DNA of 64,000 nucleotides from Streptomyces sp. NBC_01216 (lineage in GTDB: Bacteria > Actinomycetota > Actinomycetes > Streptomycetales > Streptomycetaceae), in NCBI RefSeq assembly GCF_035994945.1, contig NZ_CP108677.1:5146001-5210000 (forward strand), in the 5' to 3' direction. Under the pieces are notes generated by a model. That model saw only the letters and a program-made list of their open reading frames with translations, did not search any database and was not told the DNA's origin. A program made the position numbers and the translations under genes. This document shows positions 49,261 through 58,639 of this stretch, in pieces; position 1 is the stretch's first letter; each line of letters starts with the position of its first letter.

Positions 49261-50220
49261 TCAGTCCAGCACCGGATGCAGTTCGGTGCGCGCCTCCCAC
49301 CAGGCGCGGTGGAAGGCGTTGCGGCCCACGTTCGCCAGATAGGCCAGGGCCGCGGCCCGGAACAGCAGCTCCGCGTCCGCCGACGGGACCGCCGCCCGGT
49401 TCCACGCCAGCCGGATCCGGCCGGTGATCGGTTCGCCGTCCAGCGGCCGGAGCACCGTGCCCGGCGTGGGCGGCGCCGTCGGCTGGCTGAGCGAGATGGC
49501 ACGGCCTGAGGAGATCAGGTCGTAGTGCATCTTGCGGTCGGCGATCCGGTAGCGCAGCACGGGGGTGAACCCTGCCTTGGCGCAGGCGTCGACGAGTGCC
49601 TCCGGGCCGCCGTCGTCGTCCTCCACCAGGGTCATCCAGGTCTCGCCCGCCAGGTCCGCCAGCGTGATCCGCCGGCGCTCGGCCAGCCGGTGGGTGGCCG
49701 ACATCCGCACGCAGAACGGTTCCTTCGGGACGAGTGTCCGTGCCAGCGTCCCCTCCGGCAGGGGCACTTCGTGGTCGTTGACCTCGCCGTAGACGATCGC
49801 GTCGTAGCGGCCCGCGCCGAGCATCCGGGTCAGCGTGGTCACCGAGTGCTCGACGCTGACGGCGATCTCCCGGCCCGCCATCACCGGCTCCAGCTGCTCG
49901 ATCAGCCCGTCGACGAGCACGAGCAGGATGCATCCCAGCCGCAGCGAGGGATGCGGCGCGGCGGCCCGCGCCCCGGCCGCCAGCGCGTCCATCTCGCCGA
50001 GCACCCGGCGAGCCCGGGAGAGGACGAACTCACCGAGCGGGGTGGGCCGTACACCCTCCCTGCCACGGAAGAAGAGCTCGCCGCCGGCCGCCCGCTCGAT
50101 GCGGCGCAGCTGCGCCGAGAGTCCGGGCTGGGAGACGCCGAGACGCACGGCAGCGCGCCCCAGGCTTCCCGCGTCGGCTATCCGGCAGACAGCCTCTAGA
50201 TGCCTCAACTCCAGCTGCAT
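49261..50220 (-). CDS. LysR-family transcriptional regulator
   Basis: A 319-residue LysR protein: L-E-L-R-H-L-E-A-V-C-R-I-A-D-A-G-S-L-G-R-A-A-V-R-L at the start, recognition helix S-Q-P-G-L-S-A-Q-L-R-R-I-E, then a two-lobe effector domain. It is divergent from a secreted M4 metalloprotease, the arrangement in which LysR activators control neutral protease genes in Streptomyces. ATG 50220 begins directly at the HTH; there is no ribosome binding site and TACGCT lies seven bases upstream, suggesting a leaderless mRNA. Confidence 0.9.
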   Translation of the reverse strand: MQLELRHLEAVCRIADAGSLGRAAVRLGVSQPGLSAQLRRIERAAGGELFFRGREGVRPTPLGEFVLSRARRVLGEMDALAAGARAAAPHPSLRLGCILLVLVDGLIEQLEPVMAGREIAVSVEHSVTTLTRMLGAGRYDAIVYGEVNDHEVPLPEGTLARTLVPKEPFCVRMSATHRLAERRRITLADLAGETWMTLVEDDDGGPEALVDACAKAGFTPVLRYRIADRKMHYDLISSGRAISLSQPTAPPTPGTVLRPLDGEPITGRIRLAWNRAAVPSADAELLFRAAALAYLANVGRNAFHRAWWEARTELHPVLD

Positions 50221-50253
50221 CAGGGCAGCGTACGCAGGGTGCGGCGGCGGCAC

Positions 50254-50271
50254 CATAACGCGGGACTTATG
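50254..50271. promoter_or_regulatory. LysR-type binding site
   Basis: CATAA-N8-TTATG (50254-50258 and 50267-50271) is a perfect interrupted dyad of the T-N11-A kind, 34 bases upstream of the LysR start and 86 upstream of the protease start, correctly placed for autoregulation and divergent activation. Confidence 0.65.
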
Positions 50272-50356
50272 CCCGGTGGGATGTCCCGAACTGGCCATGT
50301 CCACGCCCATACTCGGCGCGACGATCCGTCTCCCCCACCCTGAAACGGAGCAGACG

Positions 50357-52543
50357 TTGCACCCCACCAGAGTTACGGCGGCCGTGATGGCCCTCGCGCT
50401 TTCGGCGAGCCTCGCGACCGCCCTCGCCGGCACCGCCACCGCGGCCCCGAAGGCCCAGCCCGCACCGCCCGGGCAGGGCAAGTCGCTCGCCCTCGCCGCC
50501 GCCGACAAGGCCGCGGACAGCGGCCTCGACGAGCTGCGCCACGGTGTCGACGAAGACCTCGTCCGCACCTCGGTCACCCCGTGGGCGAACGGGCTGTACT
50601 ACGCCGCCTACCAGCGCACCTACCGCGGCCTTCCGGTCGTCGGCGGGGACGCGGTGGTCCTGTCCGACAGCAAGGGCAGGGTCCGGGACATCGCCGCCGC
50701 CCCGGCCCCCGCCATCAAGATCCCCACCAAGGCCAGGGTGAGGGCCGCCGCGGCCCTGGCCACCGCCCGCGGTCAGCTGGCCTCCGTCGAGAGCGCGAGC
50801 ACCCCGGAGCTCACCGTGCTCCTCAAGGGGAAGAAGCCGGTGCTGACCTGGCATACCCGGGTCGTCGGACGGACCGCGGCGGACCGGCCGAGCGCGCTGG
50901 ACACCTATGTGGACGCGCGGACCGGGAAGGTCACGCAGGCCACCGACAAGATCCTGCACGCCGAGGGACGCGGCTACCACAACGGCAACGTCACCATCGA
51001 CACCGCCGCCTCCTCGATGACGGACCCCAACCGCTCGGGTTTCCGGTGTGGCGGACAGAACGGCAGTGCCTACACCGGTTCCTCGCCCTGGGGGAACGGC
51101 GGGGCCAACGACCTGGTCACCGCCTGCGTCGACATCATGTACGCGGCGCAGAAGGAACACTCCATGCTCAAGGAGTGGTTCGGCTACAACGGCCAGAACG
51201 GCCAGGGAGGCATGGTCCCGGCGCGGGCCGGCCTGAGCGAGGTCAACGCCTACTACGACGGCACGAAGACCACCTACGGCCGAAACCAGAACGGTACCAA
51301 CCAGCTCACCGGCATCGACGTCGTGGCGCACGAGTACGGCCACGAGATCTTCGACCGGACCCCGGGCGGCTCCGGTTCGAGCAACGAGAACGGCGGGCTC
51401 AACGAGTCCACCGGCGACATCTTCGGCGCGCTCACCGAGCACTACGCCGACAACCCCAACGACACCCCGGACTACACGGTCGGCGAGAAGCTGAACTTCC
51501 TCGGCGACAACAAGCCGATCCGCTACATGTACAACCCGTCGCTGCACAACAACGACCCCAACTGCTACACCCAGTTGACCTCGGGCACCGAGGTGCACGC
51601 GGCGGCCGGACCGCAGAACCACTGGTTCTACCTGCTCGCCGAGGGCTCCAACCCGGGCGGCGGCAAGCCGAGCAGCCCCATATGCTCCGGCGGTCCGTCC
51701 TCCGTGACCGGCATCGGCATTCAGAAGGCCGGCAAGATCTTCATGGGTGCCCTGCTGAGCAAGACGTCCTCCTGGAATCACCGGGCCGCCCGCAAGGCGA
51801 CCCTGGCCAGTGCGAAGAACACCTACGGCAGCGCCGAGTGCAACGCGGTGAAGGCGGCCTGGAACGCGGTCGCGGTCCCGGCCCAGTCCGGGGAGACCGA
51901 CTGCGGCGGCACCGGCACCCCGGACTTCTCCCTCGCGTTGAACCCGTCCTCCGGGTCGGTCCAGGCGGGCGCCTCGGTGACCTCCACGGTCAACACCAGC
52001 ACCACGGGCGGCAGCGCGCAGACGGTGCAGTTGTCCGCGAGCGGCGCCCCGAGCGGGGTCACGGTCTCCTTCAGCCCGTCCTCCGTGACCTCGGGCGGCT
52101 CCTCCACGATGACGGTCCAGGTCGCCGGCGGAACGGCCAACGGCACCTACCCCCTCACCGTGACGGGCACCGGTTCCGCCACGCACACGGTGACGTACCA
52201 GCTGAGCGTCGGCACCACCACGCCGCCGACCGGCTGCGCCGACACCGAGTACACCTACCGGGGCACCCTGAGCTCCGGCCAGGCCCAGGCACAGCCGGAC
52301 GGTTCGTACTACTACTCGGCCACCTACGGCACCCACGTGGGCTGTCTGCGCGGCCCGGCGGGCACTGACTTCGACCTGTACCTGCAGAAGTGGAACGGTG
52401 CGGGCTGGGCGGACGTGGCCGTGGGCGGCACCCCGAGCGCCGACGAGGACATCCGCTACAACGGGAGCGCCGGCTACTACCGGTACGTGGTCCACGCGTA
52501 CAGCGGTTCCGGCGCCTACACCCTGGGCCTGAGCGCCCCGTAG
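50357..52543 (+). CDS. Secreted M4 (thermolysin-type) metalloprotease with PPC domain
   Basis: A 728-residue protein: signal peptide (about 1-35, ending A-T-A-A-P), FTP/PepSY propeptide, M4 catalytic domain with H-E-Y-G-H (325-329) and third ligand Glu350 in N-E-S-T-G-D-I-F-G, and E-V-H-A-A-A-G-P-Q-N-H-W-F-Y. After the protease domain come an Ig-like stretch rich in Ser/Thr (about 535-620) and a C-terminal pre-peptidase domain. It is a secreted, self-processing zinc endopeptidase. TTG 50357 is chosen: ACGGAG lies seven bases upstream and it gives a clean signal peptide; longer frames read back into the LysR gene. Confidence 0.92.
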   Translation: MHPTRVTAAVMALALSASLATALAGTATAAPKAQPAPPGQGKSLALAAADKAADSGLDELRHGVDEDLVRTSVTPWANGLYYAAYQRTYRGLPVVGGDAVVLSDSKGRVRDIAAAPAPAIKIPTKARVRAAAALATARGQLASVESASTPELTVLLKGKKPVLTWHTRVVGRTAADRPSALDTYVDARTGKVTQATDKILHAEGRGYHNGNVTIDTAASSMTDPNRSGFRCGGQNGSAYTGSSPWGNGGANDLVTACVDIMYAAQKEHSMLKEWFGYNGQNGQGGMVPARAGLSEVNAYYDGTKTTYGRNQNGTNQLTGIDVVAHEYGHEIFDRTPGGSGSSNENGGLNESTGDIFGALTEHYADNPNDTPDYTVGEKLNFLGDNKPIRYMYNPSLHNNDPNCYTQLTSGTEVHAAAGPQNHWFYLLAEGSNPGGGKPSSPICSGGPSSVTGIGIQKAGKIFMGALLSKTSSWNHRAARKATLASAKNTYGSAECNAVKAAWNAVAVPAQSGETDCGGTGTPDFSLALNPSSGSVQAGASVTSTVNTSTTGGSAQTVQLSASGAPSGVTVSFSPSSVTSGGSSTMTVQVAGGTANGTYPLTVTGTGSATHTVTYQLSVGTTTPPTGCADTEYTYRGTLSSGQAQAQPDGSYYYSATYGTHVGCLRGPAGTDFDLYLQKWNGAGWADVAVGGTPSADEDIRYNGSAGYYRYVVHAYSGSGAYTLGLSAP

Positions 52544-52623
52544 CGGCGCCCGGTCATCCGTCCACGGGCAGGGGGGTTCGTGACGGGTGACGCGGAGACC
52601 GCCTCCCCGCGGTCGAAGCCCCT

Positions 52624-52656
52624 GACCGGGCGGCCGGTTCCCCCGGCCGCCCGGTC
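52624..52656. terminator. Bidirectional stem-loop terminator
   Basis: GACCGGGCGGCCGG and CCGGCCGCCCGGTC pair perfectly over 14 bp around TTCCC, between the convergent protease and nitrilase genes. Confidence 0.85.
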
Positions 52657-52679
52657 TCGGCGTGCTCCCGGCGCCCGCG

Positions 52680-53408
52680 TCAGGCCGGTATCTCCATCAG
52701 GACGTACGCCGGACCCGCGTCGCCCGCGTCGGCGATCCGCGTGCCGTCCGGCCCCCAGCCGCCCGCGTGGCCTCCGCCGGCCCCGTCCTCGTTGCGGCCG
52801 AGGACGTTGCCCAGCACCATGTACAGCCCGAAGTCCCGCGCGCGCACGGGGTAGACCTCTTCGAAGGCGTCGCTGCCGACGGACACCACCGAGCTGGCGA
52901 GACAGGCCCGGCAGCCGTCCGCCGCCGCCCGCGCGGCGAGTTCCGGAAAGCGGTTGTCGTAGCAGGTGGTCAGGGCGAAGCGGACACCGTCCACCGTGAA
53001 CCGGCCGTCCTCCGTGCCCGCCGCGAACACGTCCCGCTCGATGCCGTGCAGGTGCCGCTTGTCGTAGCGCGCGAGCAGGCCGCCGTCCGGGCCGACGACC
53101 AGGGTGGTGATGCCGGGCCGCCCGTCCGCCGTCCGTACCGGCCCGTTGACCACGGCCGCCACGCGCGCCGCGCGGCACGCCTCGCGGACCGGCTCGAGGC
53201 GGGGGTCGTCCTCGGTCAGGACGATGCCCGGGGTGTCCCGGACCAGGCTCGGCTCGTAGCCCGACAGGACGAGCTCGGCGAAGACGATCACACGGGCGCC
53301 GTCGGCGCCCGCGGCCCGGATCAGTTCCGCGACGGAGCGGACGTTGGCCTCGACGTCCCCGGCGGCCGGGGCGAACTGGGTAGCTGCGACGATCATGGTC
53401 CTCATCAT
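52680..53408 (-). CDS. Carbon-nitrogen hydrolase (nitrilase superfamily)
   Basis: A 242-residue nitrilase-fold protein with the catalytic triad Glu45 (F-A-E-L-V-L-S-G-Y-E), Lys117 (Y-D-K-R-H-L) and Cys149 (L-T-T-C-Y-D-N-R-F-P-E). Such enzymes hydrolyse amides or carbamoyl groups rather than true nitriles. The start shows two adjacent ATGs at 53408; the first strand T-M-I-V-A-A-T-Q-F-A follows at once. It lies 96 bases downstream of the TetR gene's stop, same strand. Confidence 0.9.
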   Translation of the reverse strand: MMRTMIVAATQFAPAAGDVEANVRSVAELIRAAGADGARVIVFAELVLSGYEPSLVRDTPGIVLTEDDPRLEPVREACRAARVAAVVNGPVRTADGRPGITTLVVGPDGGLLARYDKRHLHGIERDVFAAGTEDGRFTVDGVRFALTTCYDNRFPELAARAAADGCRACLASSVVSVGSDAFEEVYPVRARDFGLYMVLGNVLGRNEDGAGGGHAGGWGPDGTRIADAGDAGPAYVLMEIPA

Positions 53409-53504
53409 CGCCGGTCGGGGTACCGGACGGAAACCCCGGGTGCCGCGCGGAGGCCGGGGTGGCGGTACACGCCCGGCGGGCCCGCGCCGTGGCCGCCGGC
53501 GGAC

Positions 53505-54140
53505 TCAGCCGTTCGGCCGGCCCTCCGTGTCCCGGCTCCTGGTCTCGGGCCGTCCGCCGGCCCCGGCCCGTCCGCCCCCGTCGTGCGTGAGCAGCCGCAG
53601 GAAGTCCCGGAACGCCTCCGGCATGTCCACCGCCGCCGGGTCCAGCAGCCATTGGTACTGGAGCCCGTCCAACACCGCGGTGAGCAGCGGAGCCGCCTGT
53701 TCCGGCGTGAGCCCGCCGGGCAGCCGCTCGCCGAACTCGATCCGCAGGACCTTGGCCATCTCCTCGCGGACCTGGGTGTAGCGCTCGGTGAAGAAGTCGC
53801 GCGCCGGGTGCCCGTCGGTCACGCTCTCGCCGAGCAGCGCGGAGAAGGTCTGCACGATCCCCGGCCGCATCGCGTTGTACTCGACGAGGGAGTCGAGCAG
53901 GTCGAGGCGCCAGCCTTCGCGCCCTCGCCCGCCGCTCGTGTCCCACCGGTCGCGTTCCTGCAGCACCGCGACGAGCAGCGCCTCCTTCGTGGGGAAGTAG
54001 TGCAGCAGCCCCTGCTGGGTGAGGCCGACCCGTTCGGCCACCGCGCCGAGCGACGCACCCCGGTAGCCGCGCTCGGCGATCACCTCGAGGGCCGCCCGGA
54101 CGATGTCCGCGCGACGCTCCTCGCTTCTGGCCCGCACCAC
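53505..54140 (-). CDS. TetR-family transcriptional regulator
   Basis: A 211-residue TetR protein: R-R-A-D-I-V-R-A-A-L-E-V-I-A-E-R-G-Y-R-G-A-S-L-G-A-V-A-E-R-V-G-L-T-Q-Q is the DNA-binding domain, followed by G-L-L-H-Y-F-P-T-K-E-A-L-L and a helical ligand domain with an unstructured Gly/Arg tail. It is divergent from a GH3 glycosidase gene and probably represses it. GTG 54140 is preferred (AAGGGGG eight bases upstream); an ATG at 54203 would add 21 residues and has no ribosome binding site. Confidence 0.87.
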   Translation of the reverse strand: MVRARSEERRADIVRAALEVIAERGYRGASLGAVAERVGLTQQGLLHYFPTKEALLVAVLQERDRWDTSGGRGREGWRLDLLDSLVEYNAMRPGIVQTFSALLGESVTDGHPARDFFTERYTQVREEMAKVLRIEFGERLPGGLTPEQAAPLLTAVLDGLQYQWLLDPAAVDMPEAFRDFLRLLTHDGGGRAGAGGRPETRSRDTEGRPNG

Positions 54141-54208
54141 CGCCGTGGCCCCCTTTCGCGCTTCCCGTCGGACGGGAATCCGTCGCACAGGACCGTACGT
54201 CATTGGAA

Positions 54209-54230
54209 GATAACGAATGTATTACGTATC
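54209..54230. promoter_or_regulatory. Candidate TetR operator
   Basis: GATAACGAAT and ATTACGTATC, separated by GT, form an imperfect dyad (7 of 10 positions) in the only A/T-rich part of the region between the divergent tetR and glycosidase genes. Confidence 0.5.
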
Positions 54231-54294
54231 CTACCTGTCTACAGGGGGCGGGGTCAGGATGGCTTTCCCGGTACTTCGACGAGGAGGTACGGCC

Positions 54295-56745
54295 GTGGCG
54301 GAGAACAGCGCGGAGAACGTGCGTGAACGGGCCGTCGAGGCGGCGCTCGCCCGGCTCGACCTGGACACCAGGGCCCGGCTGCTCGCCGGCCGGGACATGT
54401 GGTCGCTGCCGGGCCTGCCCGCCATCGGGCTGCGGCCCCTGGTCATGTCCGACGGGCCGATCGGTGTGCGAGGCGTGCGCTGGACCGCCGACGACCCCTC
54501 CGTCGCCCTGCCCTCCCCGACCGCGCTCGCCGCCTCCTGGGACCCCGCGCTGGCCCGCCGGGCCGGCCGTCTGCTCGCCCAGGAGGCCCGTCGCAAAGGC
54601 GTCCACGTCCTTCTCGCGCCGACGGTGAACCTGCACCGCTCGCCCCTGGGCGGACGACACTTCGAGGCATACAGCGAAGACCCCTTTCTCACCGGCGAGA
54701 TCGGCACCGGATACGTCCTGGGCGTCCAGGACGGAGGTGTCGGCACCACGGTCAAGCACTTCGTCGCCAACGACGCCGAGACGGACCGTTTCACCGTCGA
54801 CAACCGGATCACCCCGCGCGCGCTCCGCGAGGTGTACCTCGCACCCTTCGAAGCGATCGTCGAGAACGCCCGCCCCTGGGGTGTCATGACCGCGTACAAC
54901 CAGGTCAACGGTGTGACGATGACCGAGCACCGCCATCTGGTGAACGAGGTCCTGCGAGGAGAATGGGGTTTCGACGGCGTCAACGTCTCCGACTGGATGG
55001 CGGCCCGTTCCACCCGTGGATGCGTCGAGGGCGGACTCGACCTCGCCATGCCCGGCCCGCACACGGTCTACGGTGAGGCGCTCGCCGCCGCCGTCCGCGC
55101 CGGCGAGGTCGAGGAGTCGGCCGTCGCCGCCGCCGTCCGCAACGTGCTGCGGCTCGCCGCACGCGTCGGAGCCCTCGAAAGCGCCCCGCCGGCCGTCACC
55201 GAGCTCCCCGCGCCCCTCGACGGAGTGGCGCTCGCCCGCGAGATCGCCGTCCGCGGTCTCGTGCTCGTCCGCAACGAGAAGGAGGCCCTGCCGCTCGCCG
55301 CGCACGGCACCGTCGCTCTCAGCGGAGCCGCCGCCCGCGACGCCCGCGTCCTCGGCGGCGGCTCCGCCCAGGTGTTCCCCGACTGTGTCGTCTCCCCGCT
55401 CGACGGCCTCGCCGCCGCCCTCCCCGAGGGCGCCCTGACGTTCGCGGTCGGCGCCGACCCAGGCGACGAACTCGCCGCCGCGGGGCAGGGCTTCACCCTG
55501 CGCGCGATCTGCCGCGACGCCGACGGGACGGTCCTCGGCGAGGGCACCCTGCCCAACGGCCAGGTCCAGTGGATCGGCGACGACCTGCCGGTCGGTGTCA
55601 CCCACGAGGAGCTCGCCTCCGTCGAGGTCGTCGGCACCTTCACTCCGCGCGAGACCGGCGAACACGCCTTCGGAACCCGCGGCCTGGGAGCCTTCGTCCT
55701 CACCGTCGCCGGACGCACCGTCTTCGAGGGCGTGCAGGCGATGGGCACGGAGAGCGACCCCTTCGAGGCGTACTTCGGCGCCCCCGTCGAACGCGCCGCG
55801 GTCGGACTCGTCGCCGGGGAGACCGTCGAGGTGTCGCTGCTGCACCCGCTGGACGAGGAGTTCGCGCCCCCGCTGCCCGCCGTGATGTTCTCCTTCGTCC
55901 ACCTCGGTCCGCGCCGTGACCCCTGCGAACTGATCGCCGAAGCCGTCGAGGCGGCCCGTGCCGCCGACACCGCCGTCGTGGTCGTCGCCACCACCGAGCG
56001 GGTCGAGTCCGAGGGCTTCGACCGTGAGCACCTGGCCCTGCCCGGCCACCAGGACGACCTCGTCCGGGCCGTCGCCGCCGCCAACCCGAACACGGTGGTC
56101 GTCGTCAACGCCGGTTCGCCGGTCGAGATGCCCTGGCGAGAGGAGGTCGCCGCGATCCTGCTCGCCTGGTTCCCCGGCCAGGAGGGCGGCACCGCGCTCG
56201 CCGAGGTGCTCAGCGGCGCCGCCGAACCGGGCGGACGGCTGCCCACCACGTGGCCCGTCGCCCTCGCCGGGGTCCCCGTCAGCGAGGTCATCCCGTCCGA
56301 AGGCGCTCTCCGCTACACCGAGGGCGTCTTCATCGGCTACCGCGCCTGGGACCGGTCCGGAGCCGCCCCCGCCTACGCCTTCGGGCACGGTCTCGGCTAC
56401 ACCACCTGGTCCTACGACTCCCTGGAGGTCACGGGGGACACCGCCCGCGTCCGGATCACCAACACCGGCGACCGCGCCGGCCGCGAGGTCGTCCAGGTCT
56501 ACCTCGCCCCGCTGTACGACACGGCCGGGCGCCCCGCCCGCCGGCTGGCCGGCTTCGCCTCCGTGGAGGCGGAGGCGGGCGGCTCCGTCGAGGTCGTGGT
56601 CCGGTTGCCCCGCCGGGCCTTCGAGGTCTGGGACGAGGAGCGCTCCGCCTGGACCACGATCCCCGGAACGTACGAGGTCAGGGCCGCGCACGCGCTCGAC
56701 GACACTCGCCTGACGGCCACTCTGGAGGTCCGGGACCCCGCGTGA
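54295..56745 (+). CDS. Glycoside hydrolase family 3 beta-glucosidase-like enzyme with PA14 insert
   Basis: An 816-residue protein. The GH3 N-terminal barrel has V-M-S-D-G-P-I-G-V-R, K-H-F-V-A-N-D, and nucleophile Asp233 in V-N-V-S-D-W-M-A. The second domain begins near 305; a PA14-type insert occupies about 395-545 (E-H-A-F-G-T-R-G-L-G-A-F-V-L-T). A fibronectin III-like domain ends the protein (G-R-E-V-V-Q-V-Y-L-A-P). No signal peptide, so it hydrolyses imported glycosides in the cytosol. GTG 54295 has GGAGGT six bases upstream. Confidence 0.92.
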   Translation: MAENSAENVRERAVEAALARLDLDTRARLLAGRDMWSLPGLPAIGLRPLVMSDGPIGVRGVRWTADDPSVALPSPTALAASWDPALARRAGRLLAQEARRKGVHVLLAPTVNLHRSPLGGRHFEAYSEDPFLTGEIGTGYVLGVQDGGVGTTVKHFVANDAETDRFTVDNRITPRALREVYLAPFEAIVENARPWGVMTAYNQVNGVTMTEHRHLVNEVLRGEWGFDGVNVSDWMAARSTRGCVEGGLDLAMPGPHTVYGEALAAAVRAGEVEESAVAAAVRNVLRLAARVGALESAPPAVTELPAPLDGVALAREIAVRGLVLVRNEKEALPLAAHGTVALSGAAARDARVLGGGSAQVFPDCVVSPLDGLAAALPEGALTFAVGADPGDELAAAGQGFTLRAICRDADGTVLGEGTLPNGQVQWIGDDLPVGVTHEELASVEVVGTFTPRETGEHAFGTRGLGAFVLTVAGRTVFEGVQAMGTESDPFEAYFGAPVERAAVGLVAGETVEVSLLHPLDEEFAPPLPAVMFSFVHLGPRRDPCELIAEAVEAARAADTAVVVVATTERVESEGFDREHLALPGHQDDLVRAVAAANPNTVVVVNAGSPVEMPWREEVAAILLAWFPGQEGGTALAEVLSGAAEPGGRLPTTWPVALAGVPVSEVIPSEGALRYTEGVFIGYRAWDRSGAAPAYAFGHGLGYTTWSYDSLEVTGDTARVRITNTGDRAGREVVQVYLAPLYDTAGRPARRLAGFASVEAEAGGSVEVVVRLPRRAFEVWDEERSAWTTIPGTYEVRAAHALDDTRLTATLEVRDPA

Positions 56746-56816
56746 ACGGCCCTGGCACGGAATCCGACGACCGTTCCGGGAACCGCCCGATCCGGACCGC
56801 CCGTCAGCCGCCTCCC

Positions 56817-57716
56817 CTACGCGGGCGGTTCCACCGCCGTCACCTGGCGGTGGGCGATCTCCGCGAGCCGGGCCTGCCCGTCCCGGCTCGGGTGGAACCA
56901 GTCCCAGGGGCTCAGCTGCCCGCCGTCGAACCGGAAGTCGAAGACCGCCCCGCCGTCGTACCGGCAGCGCGGATCGTCGGCACAGACCTCCTTCAGGGCC
57001 CCGTTGTACGCCACCACGCGGTCGCGGACCGTGGCGCGCCGCCGTTCGGCGGGTGCGCTCAGGTCCTCCGCGCCGGCCAGCATCGAGGCACAGATCCCCA
57101 GCTTCCAGACCTGTCGCCCCATCGGGCTGACCCGGCCCGTCGACCACAGTCGGCGCAGGTCCGGCACGCTCGCCACGTACACCTGTGCCGTGGGCGCGGT
57201 CGCCCGCAGCCGGGCCATCGCCGTCGCGAACGAGGCGCGGAACTCCTCGACCGGGGTCATCAGCTCCGGGGACTCCCGGCAGGCGTCGTTCGCGCCCATC
57301 ATGACCGTCACCAGCTCAGGCTTGTGGGCCGCCGCCCGTGTCATCTGCGCGGGCAGCTCCGCCATCCGCGCCCCGGACCGGGCCAGGTTCCAGCTGTTCG
57401 CCGCCATCCGCCGCGTACCGAGCAGCCGCAGGGCGAGGCTGTCGACCGCGGCGTCCGTGCCGGTCGCCCAGGACGCCTCCGGACAGTCCGTCAGAACACC
57501 GCAGGCGTCGAAGGCGCGGGTGATCGAGTCGCCGACCGCGGCCACCGAGGAGGGCGAGGCGTCCCAGACGGGGGCCGGGCTGGGCTCCGGGGCCGCCGGC
57601 CGGGACGGCGCGGAGGCCCCGCGGCTCCCCGACTCGCAGCCGGACAGCGCGCCCACGCACAGCAGAACCGCCGCCACGGCCGCGACGGCGGTTCGGCATC
57701 CCTGTCCGGCGCGCAT
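56817..57716 (-). CDS. SGNH/GDSL-type lipoprotein hydrolase
   Basis: A 299-residue protein with a lipoprotein signal (V-L-L-C-V-G-A-L-S-G-C, lipobox L-S-G-C). The hydrolase has the nucleophile in A-V-G-D-S-I-T-R-A (block I), the oxyanion block V-M-M-G-A-N-D-A-C (block III) and catalytic Asp/His in D-W-F-H-P-S (block V). Such enzymes are surface-anchored esterases of unknown substrate. ATG 57716 has GGAGGGA eight bases upstream. Confidence 0.88.
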   Translation of the reverse strand: MRAGQGCRTAVAAVAAVLLCVGALSGCESGSRGASAPSRPAAPEPSPAPVWDASPSSVAAVGDSITRAFDACGVLTDCPEASWATGTDAAVDSLALRLLGTRRMAANSWNLARSGARMAELPAQMTRAAAHKPELVTVMMGANDACRESPELMTPVEEFRASFATAMARLRATAPTAQVYVASVPDLRRLWSTGRVSPMGRQVWKLGICASMLAGAEDLSAPAERRRATVRDRVVAYNGALKEVCADDPRCRYDGGAVFDFRFDGGQLSPWDWFHPSRDGQARLAEIAHRQVTAVEPPA

Positions 57717-57977
57717 CGCGCGGTCCCTCCTCCGGTGCCCGTAGGGCGTCCTGGCGAGTGAAAGCTTGGTGTCCGGCGGGGCTCGTACCGACCGTACGTC
57801 ATCCCGAGGGTGGTGCGGCACGGTAGCTTTTTCCCCGTCGAACCAGAGGCAGCTCTGCCCATCGGCTCCGGTAAATTACATCACGTCACATACTGTCCCT
57901 TTTGCGGAGTTTTGCTCCGGATGCTGTTTACTGAGGCCGCTGGGCAAGGCGAACCTCGTCCCACACTGGAGGTCCCG

Positions 57978-58472
57978 GTGACGACACGTGGAGTCCTGTA
58001 CGTTCACTCCGCACCGCGTGCGCTGTGCCCGCACGTCGAATGGGCGGTCGCGGGTGTCCTCGGTGCGAGGGTCCAGCTCGACTGGATCCGCCAGCCGGCG
58101 TCCCCGGGTACCTGGAGAGCCGAGTTCTCCTGGCGGGGCCAGACCGGCACCGCGTCCAGACTCGCCTCCGCGCTGCGCGGCTGGCAGATGCTCCGCTTCG
58201 AGGTCACGGCGGAGCCGTGCCCGACGGCCGAGGGCGAGCGCTACAGCGCCACGCCCGAACTCGGGATCTTCCACGCCGTCACCGGCATGCACGGCGACAT
58301 CCTCATCCCGGAGGACCGGCTGCGCGCCGCGTTGGCCCGCTCCGCGCGCGGGGAGACGGAGCTGGAGGCGGAGGTCGCCAAACTGCTGGGCAAGCCCTGG
58401 GACGACGAACTGGAGCCCTTCCGTTACGCGGGCGAGGGCGCCCCGGTCCGCTGGCTCCACCAGGTGGTCTGA
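57978..58472 (+). CDS. DUF3145 family protein
   Basis: A 164-residue protein typical of DUF3145: T-R-G-V-L-Y-V-H-S-A-P-R-A-L-C-P-H-V-E-W-A, G-W-Q-M-L-R-F-E-V-T, P-E-L-G-I-F-H-A-V-T-G-M-H-G-D-I and E-P-F-R-Y-A-G-E-G-A-P-V-R-W-L-H-Q-V. The family is actinobacterial and uncharacterised; in Streptomyces it is often beside the fab operon, as here. GTG 57978 is supported by GGAGGT six bases upstream. Confidence 0.88.
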   Translation: MTTRGVLYVHSAPRALCPHVEWAVAGVLGARVQLDWIRQPASPGTWRAEFSWRGQTGTASRLASALRGWQMLRFEVTAEPCPTAEGERYSATPELGIFHAVTGMHGDILIPEDRLRAALARSARGETELEAEVAKLLGKPWDDELEPFRYAGEGAPVRWLHQVV

Positions 58473-58578
58473 GGACCCCGCCGCGCGCCCACGGGGCTCG
58501 CGGCCGCTCCGCCGTCGACGGCCGCCCGCGCATGTCCGCGCACAGCCCGCGCGTTTCCGCGTACCGCCACCCCTGGAC

Positions 58579-58616
58579 GCACATGGCCCCCGCCGGTGTC
58601 GGCGGGGGCCATGTGC
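58579..58616. terminator. Bidirectional terminator between DUF3145 and fabF
   Basis: GCACATGGCCCCCGCC and GGCGGGGGCCATGTGC pair perfectly over 16 bp around GGTGTC, between the convergent genes; it ends the fab operon on the minus strand. Confidence 0.85.
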
Positions 58617-58639
58617 CAGGCGTCGGGGACGTCCGCGGG

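Noticed and set aside
52516..57147. A 1543-codon minus-strand open frame
   Set aside because: It spans the nitrilase, TetR and GH3 genes in the wrong frame and encodes low-complexity Gly/Arg sequence.
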